Shown piece after piece: positions 59,681 to 64,000 of a DNA stretch of 64,000 nt (position 1 is the first letter of the stretch; the number at the start of each line of letters is the position of its first letter). Source of the DNA: Caviibacterium pharyngocola (GTDB taxonomy: Bacteria > Pseudomonadota > Gammaproteobacteria > Enterobacterales > Pasteurellaceae). Made by a program: the position numbers and the translations under genes. Where the stretch lies: assembly GCF_002795405.1 (NCBI RefSeq), contig NZ_PHGZ01000020.1, forward strand, positions 91,626 to 155,625, written 5' to 3'. A model generated the notes under the pieces. It saw only the letters and a program-made list of their open reading frames with translations. It did not search any database and was not told where the DNA came from.

Positions 59681-59845
59681 CAACTTCACGAAGTTGTAAC
59701 AGATGACTTGGGTAGCCAAGGAGCAGTTCTTTGTTGAGGTTTAGGTTGTTGAATAGCAAAATTTTTTTGGTTTTAATCATCATAAATATTTTATACAAAT
59801 AACCACCCAACCCCTTGGTTAACAAGAGGCTAGGTGGTTTTTTTT
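59681..59845 (+). ncRNA. candidate small RNA beside sxy
   Basis: A TATTAT -10-like box (59669-59674) precedes a segment with hairpins AACTTC-AC-GAAGTT (59682-59695) and CTTGG-GTAG-CCAAG (59707-59720), a G/U-rich single-stranded stretch, and the large stem AACCACC...GGTGGTT with inner CCCCTTG/CAAGAGG, followed by eight T (59801-59845). No protein gene on the plus strand needs this terminator. The RNA would be about 165 bases. It is not identified with a known family. Confidence 0.5.
59801..59845. terminator. strong terminator, possibly bidirectional
   Basis: AACCACC (59801-59807) and GGTGGTT (59833-59839) with an inner 7-base stem are followed by T8 on the plus strand. On the minus strand it lies just after sxy and could end that transcript too. 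Confidence 0.8.
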
Positions 59846-59855
59846 GTAACCTTAG

Positions 59856-60506
59856 TTAAGCTTGATCCGGTAGTTTGATTTTTCTGAATCCGGCATTGAC
59901 TAAGGCGGTGTTGAGTCTGTTTAATGCGTTTGTTCGTTCTTTTTCCGTCAGCAAATTGACGTTTTTATTCAATAATGCGGCGGTTAAGTTCCAAAATAGC
60001 AATAAGTTGACGGAAACACCTTCTTTTTTTAATCTGACGAAGCAGTTTGCTGCGCCGACGGTTTTGAAGGTTGCAATGTCTTGAATGTTGATTTTAGCCA
60101 ACAGTCTTTCGTGTTTTATTGAAAGATTTGGCAGTTCTTTTATGCGATTTTTCTTGGCTAACGCTTCGGCCAACTTTTTGGCGCGAATTTGTTGAATGGA
60201 AAGAATCACTAGTCTTTTGAACACTGCTTTGTCTTGTATCACGGCTTGAGGAAGTCGGTAATAATGTCCGATATTTAGCGGCGGGCTGCGTGAAGAGGTT
60301 AAATAAGAAACGGCGCCTTGGTTTTCTAAATGGGTTGCCAATTCGTTTTCCGCTTTAAGATAGAAAATGCCGCTTTGGTAAAGTCCGAACATTATGTCTT
60401 GATGAAATAATCCGTAACCGGTGAATAAATTTCTTGCGGTGACGTTGCCGATAAGTTCGTTTAATGTGTGTCTAATTTCCTTTGTATTTTTTTCTGTAAT
60501 TTTCAT
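59856..60506 (-). CDS. tfoX: competence regulator Sxy/TfoX
   Basis: This 216-residue protein has the TfoX N-terminal domain (VTARNLFTGYGLFHQDIMFG, LYQSGIFYLKAENE) and the C-terminal domain (LPNLSIKHERLLAKINIQDI, TVGAANCFVRLKKEGVSVNL). With CRP it activates competence genes. The presence of sxy matches the many uptake signals. AGGA is 8 bases before its ATG. The region upstream contains a CRP-like site. Confidence 0.93.
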   Translation of the reverse strand: MKITEKNTKEIRHTLNELIGNVTARNLFTGYGLFHQDIMFGLYQSGIFYLKAENELATHLENQGAVSYLTSSRSPPLNIGHYYRLPQAVIQDKAVFKRLVILSIQQIRAKKLAEALAKKNRIKELPNLSIKHERLLAKINIQDIATFKTVGAANCFVRLKKEGVSVNLLLFWNLTAALLNKNVNLLTEKERTNALNRLNTALVNAGFRKIKLPDQA

Positions 60507-60718
60507 TATGCGGTCCTTTAGGTTACAAATAAAAGCCGAATAAATTTATAGCACGCGATTATTTTCTAATAAAAAATTATTAGCAATATGCTTATCTTTT
60601 TGTGAATCTCATCGTAAAAATTTAATTTTTTTGCTTAAAAATCGTTAAAAAAGTGTGGGTTTATCTATCATTTTGCGTGAACGATGAGACATTAAGTGGA
60701 AAATTTAGTTATTTTTAT

Positions 60719-60734
60719 TGTGATCTTGATCCCA
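60719..60734. promoter_or_regulatory. candidate CRP site for manXYZ
   Basis: TGTGA-TCTTGA-TCCCA has nine of ten consensus half-site bases. Confidence 0.6.
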
Positions 60735-60792
60735 TATTTCATAAATTTTGTTTGATTAAGTAAAACTTAGGATTAGAATTAACCTAATTTTT

Positions 60793-60808
60793 AGGCAAAC
60801 GGTTGCTT
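60793..60808. promoter_or_regulatory. PurR/LacI-like operator, shared with glpX
   Basis: AGGCAAACGGTTGCTT fits ANGCAANCGNTTNCNT at every fixed position. Thirteen of its bases recur exactly at 40124-40136. Confidence 0.55.
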
Positions 60809-60868
60809 TTATTTAGGAAAGGCTGCTGAATCGATTTTTCTTTTTTATTAACTTTATTTGGAGGTGCT

Positions 60869-61834
60869 ATGACTCATCTTATCGTTGCAACGCACGGTAA
60901 ATTCTCGGAAGAACTCGTCAATTCCGCCGCAATGGTATATGGCGAAGATGAGAATACCCACGTTGTTACTTTTTTACCCGGTGAGGGCGGCGAGCATTTA
61001 GTCGAGAAGTACAAGGCGATTATTGCGACGTTACCTGAAAACGAGCCGGTTTTATTTTTAGTCGATTTGTTCGGCGGAAGCCCGTATAACGCGGCAAGTC
61101 GCGTTGCAACGGAGCGAGGTGAAAATACCGATATTGTGACCGGTGTCAGTTTGCCGATGTTGCTCGAAGTATTAGATGCAAAAGATGATGCAAGCTTGCC
61201 TGAGTTAGTTGAAACGGCAAAAGAAGTCGGTGTGGCGGCGGTAAAATCTTTCCGTCAACCGAAAGAAGCAGTGAAACCGGCGGCACCGAAAGCGGTTGTC
61301 GAAGAAAAAACTGCGGCAAAACCGACCGCACTTAGTGGCAATATGAATATTTCATTATTGCGTATTGATGACCGTTTAATTCACGGTCAAGTGGCAACCT
61401 CTTGGGCGAAAGCGGTGAAATGTGAAGCGATTTTTGCTATTAGCGATGAAGTGGCTAATGATGATTTACGTCGTGAGTTGTTATTGCAAATCGTGCCGGA
61501 AGGTTTAAAAGGTTATGTGATTACCGTAGATAAAGCGATTAAGGTTTATCACAATCCGAAATATGCCGGTAAAAATATTTTATGGTTAGTTACTAAGCCA
61601 GCCGATGCGTTGCGTTTAATCGAAGGTGGCGTCAAAATTGATAAAATCAATGTGGGCGGTATGACCTATAAAGACGGCAATAAATTATTGTCTGATGCGG
61701 TTACCGTTGGTAAAGCAGATGTGGAAGCCTTCAAAAAACTGCTTGAATTAGGCGTGGACTTATCTATGCAGAAAGTGGCAAGCAATCCGAAAGTTGAACT
61801 GACACTGAAAAAACTTAACGATATTCAATTTTAA
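60869..61834 (+). CDS. manX: PTS mannose-family IIAB component
   Basis: This 321-residue fusion has IIA with phosphorylated His9 (VATHGKF) and IIB with His172 (RIDDRLIHGQVATSW), joined by an Ala-Pro-Lys-rich linker at about 130-157. It transfers phosphate from HPr to the sugar. GGAGG precedes its ATG. It heads a IIAB-IIC-IID operon. Confidence 0.94.
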   Translation: MTHLIVATHGKFSEELVNSAAMVYGEDENTHVVTFLPGEGGEHLVEKYKAIIATLPENEPVLFLVDLFGGSPYNAASRVATERGENTDIVTGVSLPMLLEVLDAKDDASLPELVETAKEVGVAAVKSFRQPKEAVKPAAPKAVVEEKTAAKPTALSGNMNISLLRIDDRLIHGQVATSWAKAVKCEAIFAISDEVANDDLRRELLLQIVPEGLKGYVITVDKAIKVYHNPKYAGKNILWLVTKPADALRLIEGGVKIDKINVGGMTYKDGNKLLSDAVTVGKADVEAFKKLLELGVDLSMQKVASNPKVELTLKKLNDIQF

Positions 61835-61855
61835 TTTTTTATAAAGGACAACATT

Positions 61856-62650
61856 ATGACTTCGATGGAAATTATTTTAGTTACCCTTGTTGCCGCAATT
61901 TGCGGTATGGGTAGCGTACTTGATGAACGTCAAACCCACCGTCCGTTAGTGGCTTGTACGCTAATCGGTTTGGTGTTGGGTGATTTAACAACGGGGATTA
62001 TTGTCGGCGGTATGTTGGAAATGCTGGCGCTAGGCTGGATGAACGTGGGCGCAGCAATGGCGCCGGATGCGGCATTAGCCTCTGTTATCGCAGCCATTTT
62101 AGTTATCAAAGGCGGTCAAGATAAAGGTACTGCGATTGCGATTGCAATTCCGGTTGCTGCAGCTGGTCAAGTATTAACAATCTTTGTGCGTACATTGACG
62201 ATTTTCTTGCAACACAAGGCGGATGATTTTGCCAAGAATGCGAATTTCCGCGGTATCGAATTTTGTCACTTTGCAGGTCTTAGCTTGCAAGCGTTGCGCG
62301 TGGCGATTCCAACATTCTTCGTTGCTTTAGTTGCGGGTACGGATACAGTTACCGAAGCATTGAACGCTATTCCTGAAGTGGTTACCCGCGGCTTGCAAAT
62401 TGCCGGTGGCTTTATCGTGGTCGTCGGTTATGCGATGGTGATTAATATGATGCGTGCCGGTGCGTTAATGCCGTTCTTCTTCCTCGGCTTTGTGATTGCG
62501 TCATTCTCAGATTACAACTTGGTCGGTTTAGGTTTCTTAGGTGCGTGTTTAGCGTTAATTTATATCCAATTAAATCCGCGTTTTAACCAAGCGACGTTGC
62601 CCGTGGCAAGCAAAAAAGAACTTGCTGATGATGAACTTGAAGGTCTATAA
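61856..62650 (+). CDS. manY: PTS mannose-family IIC component
   Basis: This 264-residue membrane protein has the IIC-man signature GMGSVLDERQTHRPLVACTL and GMLEMLALGWMNVGAAMAPD. It forms the sugar channel with IID. It lies 21 bases after manX. Confidence 0.94.
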   Translation: MTSMEIILVTLVAAICGMGSVLDERQTHRPLVACTLIGLVLGDLTTGIIVGGMLEMLALGWMNVGAAMAPDAALASVIAAILVIKGGQDKGTAIAIAIPVAAAGQVLTIFVRTLTIFLQHKADDFAKNANFRGIEFCHFAGLSLQALRVAIPTFFVALVAGTDTVTEALNAIPEVVTRGLQIAGGFIVVVGYAMVINMMRAGALMPFFFLGFVIASFSDYNLVGLGFLGACLALIYIQLNPRFNQATLPVASKKELADDELEGL

Positions 62651-62670
62651 GATTAAGAAGGAATTTTATT

Positions 62671-63501
62671 ATGTCTGAGAAAAAACAATTAACTGCGGCG
62701 GATATTCGTAGCACTTACTGGCGTTCAACGTTTCTTTTGGGTTCATTCAACTTTGAACGTATGCAAGCAATGGGTTTTTGCGTGTCAATGATTCCGGCGA
62801 TTAAACGGTTATATAGCAAGAAAGAAGATCAAGCGGCGGCGTTAAAACGTCATCTTGAATTCTTTAATACCCAACCTTGGGTGGCTTCATCCATTATCGG
62901 TGTAACCGCAGCAATGGAACAAGAACGTGCGAACGGGGCGACCGATATTGATGATGCGGCAATCAGTGGTGTGAAAGTCGGTCTTATGGGACCGTTGGCC
63001 GGTGTGGGCGACCCGATTTTCTGGGGTACATTACGTCCTGTTCTTGCTGCATTAGGTGCAGGTCTTGCTATCAGCGGCAGCTTATTAGGTCCATTGTTAT
63101 TCTTTATCGGTATCAATATTTTCCGCGCATTAACCCGTTGGTATGGTTTCAAATACGGTTATGCAAAAGGTACGGAAATCGTTCAAGATATGGGTGGCGG
63201 TCGCTTGCAAAAACTGACTCAAGGCGCATCAATCCTGGGTCTCTTTGTAATGGGCTCGCTGGTGTCGAAATGGACAAGCATCAATATTCCGTTGGAGTTA
63301 TCCCGTTATACTAATCAAGCGGGCGATGAAGTCGTCACAACCGTCCAAAGCGTGTTAAACGATTTGTTGCCGGGTCTTGCTGCGTTAGGTTTAACGTTCT
63401 TCTGTATGTATTTATTGCGTAAAAAAGTCAATGCAATGTACATTATCTTTGCGTTATTCGGTGTAGGTATCCTTGGCTATCACTTTGGTGTGCTTGCTTA
63501 A
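62671..63501 (+). CDS. manZ: PTS mannose-family IID component
   Basis: This 276-residue membrane partner has RSTFLLGSFNFERMQAMGFC and the loop KVGLMGPLAGVGDPIFWGTL with APLAGVGD-type IID motif. A terminator follows at 63519. Specificity (mannose, fructose, glucosamine or other) cannot be read directly. Confidence 0.94.
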   Translation: MSEKKQLTAADIRSTYWRSTFLLGSFNFERMQAMGFCVSMIPAIKRLYSKKEDQAAALKRHLEFFNTQPWVASSIIGVTAAMEQERANGATDIDDAAISGVKVGLMGPLAGVGDPIFWGTLRPVLAALGAGLAISGSLLGPLLFFIGINIFRALTRWYGFKYGYAKGTEIVQDMGGGRLQKLTQGASILGLFVMGSLVSKWTSINIPLELSRYTNQAGDEVVTTVQSVLNDLLPGLAALGLTFFCMYLLRKKVNAMYIIFALFGVGILGYHFGVLA

Positions 63502-63518
63502 GGTTTAATGGTATGATT

Positions 63519-63549
63519 TCGGGCGACATTTTTGTCGCCCGATTTTTTT
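63519..63549 (+). terminator. terminator after manZ
   Basis: TCGGGCGAC and GTCGCCCGA pair around ATTTTT, then T7. Confidence 0.9.
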
Positions 63550-63560
63550 AAAGGAACAAT

Positions 63561-63941
63561 ATGAAACTTAAAGACTTGATTAAAGCACCGCCGGCAGACG
63601 GTTATATTAAAAATAGTTCGATTTTAGTGACCGCACTTTTTATTGTTGGTGGGATTTTATATTATCCGACGGATGGTTATGGTACGGTGATTGCGTTGGT
63701 TGCTGCGTTAATCGTATTATTCGGGCAAAAATTACTGATTTCGCAAATTAACAAAGATTTTGCCGATATGTATTTTGCTAAACAACAATATGAAGCGACA
63801 AACAATCAAGATTATCTTAAATTTATCGTTGCGCGTGCCGAACAAATTCTTGCAGATAATAAAGTTCTGTCAAATAAAGGAAAAACGGAGTTAATCGCGT
63901 TGATAGATTATGCAAAAAAAGAACTGAAAATAAACGACTAG
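63561..63941 (+). CDS. small membrane protein linked to the PTS operon
   Basis: This 126-residue protein has two hydrophobic helices (SILVTALFIVGGILYY, TVIALVAALIVLFGQKLL) and a charged helical tail, with no recognised domain. AAAGGAAC precedes its ATG immediately after the manZ terminator, so it may be read through or have its own promoter. An uptake signal (about 63630) lies between the two helices. Confidence 0.65.
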   Translation: MKLKDLIKAPPADGYIKNSSILVTALFIVGGILYYPTDGYGTVIALVAALIVLFGQKLLISQINKDFADMYFAKQQYEATNNQDYLKFIVARAEQILADNKVLSNKGKTELIALIDYAKKELKIND

Positions 63942-63943
63942 AT

Positions 63944-63978
63944 TAAAAAAGTATCGATTGATCGATTTTTTTAAATTT
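63944..63978 (+). terminator. terminator of the last gene
   Basis: ATCGAT and ATCGAT pair with a small loop, flanked by A6 and T7, directly after the stop codon at 63939-63941. Confidence 0.75.
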
Positions 63979-64000
63979 TTTTATAAAAAGATCTTGCAAG

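Larger units (their letters stand above)
60507..60868. promoter_or_regulatory. divergent sxy/manXYZ regulatory region
   Basis: These 362 bases hold a weak CRP-like site TGTGA-ATCTCA-TCGTA (60601-60616) upstream of sxy, a better one TGTGA-TCTTGA-TCCCA (60719-60734), a PurR/LacI-like box AGGCAAACGGTTGCTT (60793-60808) and a Cra-like GCTGAATCGATTTT (60825-60838) before manX. No gene is visible. Confidence 0.55.

Noticed and set aside
59615..59737. A 40-codon plus-strand frame before sxy (MIEFIKSYLRISVILILRYY...)
   Set aside because: No ribosome site, it overlaps the sxy-side candidate RNA hairpins, and codon use is unremarkable; the RNA reading explains the structure better.
59681..59845. Identity of the candidate RNA with GcvB
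   Set aside because: It shares CCTGAGC and a strong terminator, but lacks the GcvB seed region complementary to AACACAACAT, and gcvA is not nearby.

Overview
This window looks like a chromosomal segment of a Pasteurellaceae bacterium. It is dotted with the nine-base uptake signal AAGTGCGGT (several dozen copies in either orientation by eye), often as inverted pairs serving as terminators. Gene content and local order (lysA-cyaY-recQ, ilvC-ilvY-rarD, gpt-pepD, glpX-zapB-mioC-oriC-mnmG-rsmG-atp, a Cof-type phosphatase beside sxy) are familiar from Haemophilus-type genomes. The species cannot be fixed from the sequence alone; all genus-level statements are inference.

Layout. 1-12.9 kb is an accessory block: the tail of a SemiSWEET sugar transporter, a broken KilA-N gene, two intact copies and one deletion remnant of a secreted cyclophilin-like protein, a Tat-exported alpha/beta hydrolase, an SDR, an aldo/keto reductase remnant, two LysR regulators, a GlxA-type and an AraC regulator, a metallo-hydrolase, an orphan YhcG-type nuclease, a Fsr-like exporter, an IS200/RAYT-like transposase with its palindromes, and ogt. 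12.9-20.9 kb is core: lysA-lptM, cyaY-recQ, a GST, ilvC/ilvY, rarD. 20.9-30.3 kb is a catabolic island on the minus strand: an acid-sugar kinase (DUF1537), a PdxA2-type dehydrogenase, a DapA-family lyase, a D-2-hydroxyacid dehydrogenase, an iron alcohol dehydrogenase, a complete tripartite tricarboxylate transporter (TctCBA) and a DeoR regulator. 30.4-40.6 kb holds an OrdL/PuuB-like oxidase, a PotD-like protein, gpt, pepD, a YebE-like protein, a subtilisin autotransporter, glpX and zapB. mioC, a recognisable oriC (41.14-41.55 kb), mnmG-rsmG and the full atpIBEFHAGDC operon follow. Then come an aldo/keto reductase, the Na+-pumping oxaloacetate decarboxylase (oadGAB), a MarC protein, yheS, a Cof phosphatase, the competence regulator sxy/tfoX, and a mannose-type PTS (manXYZ) with a small membrane protein.

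How the genes work together. Sxy and the uptake signals point to natural transformation. The first 12 kb also carries several copies of the other Pasteurellaceae uptake signal (ACAAGCGGT), which is nearly absent from the rest, so it may be a patchwork acquired from a relative of the Actinobacillus pleuropneumoniae subclade. The catabolic island appears to import an unidentified carboxylate or sugar acid through TctCBA and feed it through kinase and dehydrogenase steps toward triose phosphate. A strong internal terminator divides it into two transcription units. OadGAB, the F-ATPase, ManXYZ and GlpX describe a fermentative, CRP-responsive metabolism. The most unusual items are the REP/transposase family with an extra copy near 0.7 kb, the cyclophilin-like duplication series, the acid-sugar island, a terminator-like USS hairpin within the start of recQ, a candidate small RNA beside sxy, and a LacI/PurR-like box shared by glpX and the PTS operon.
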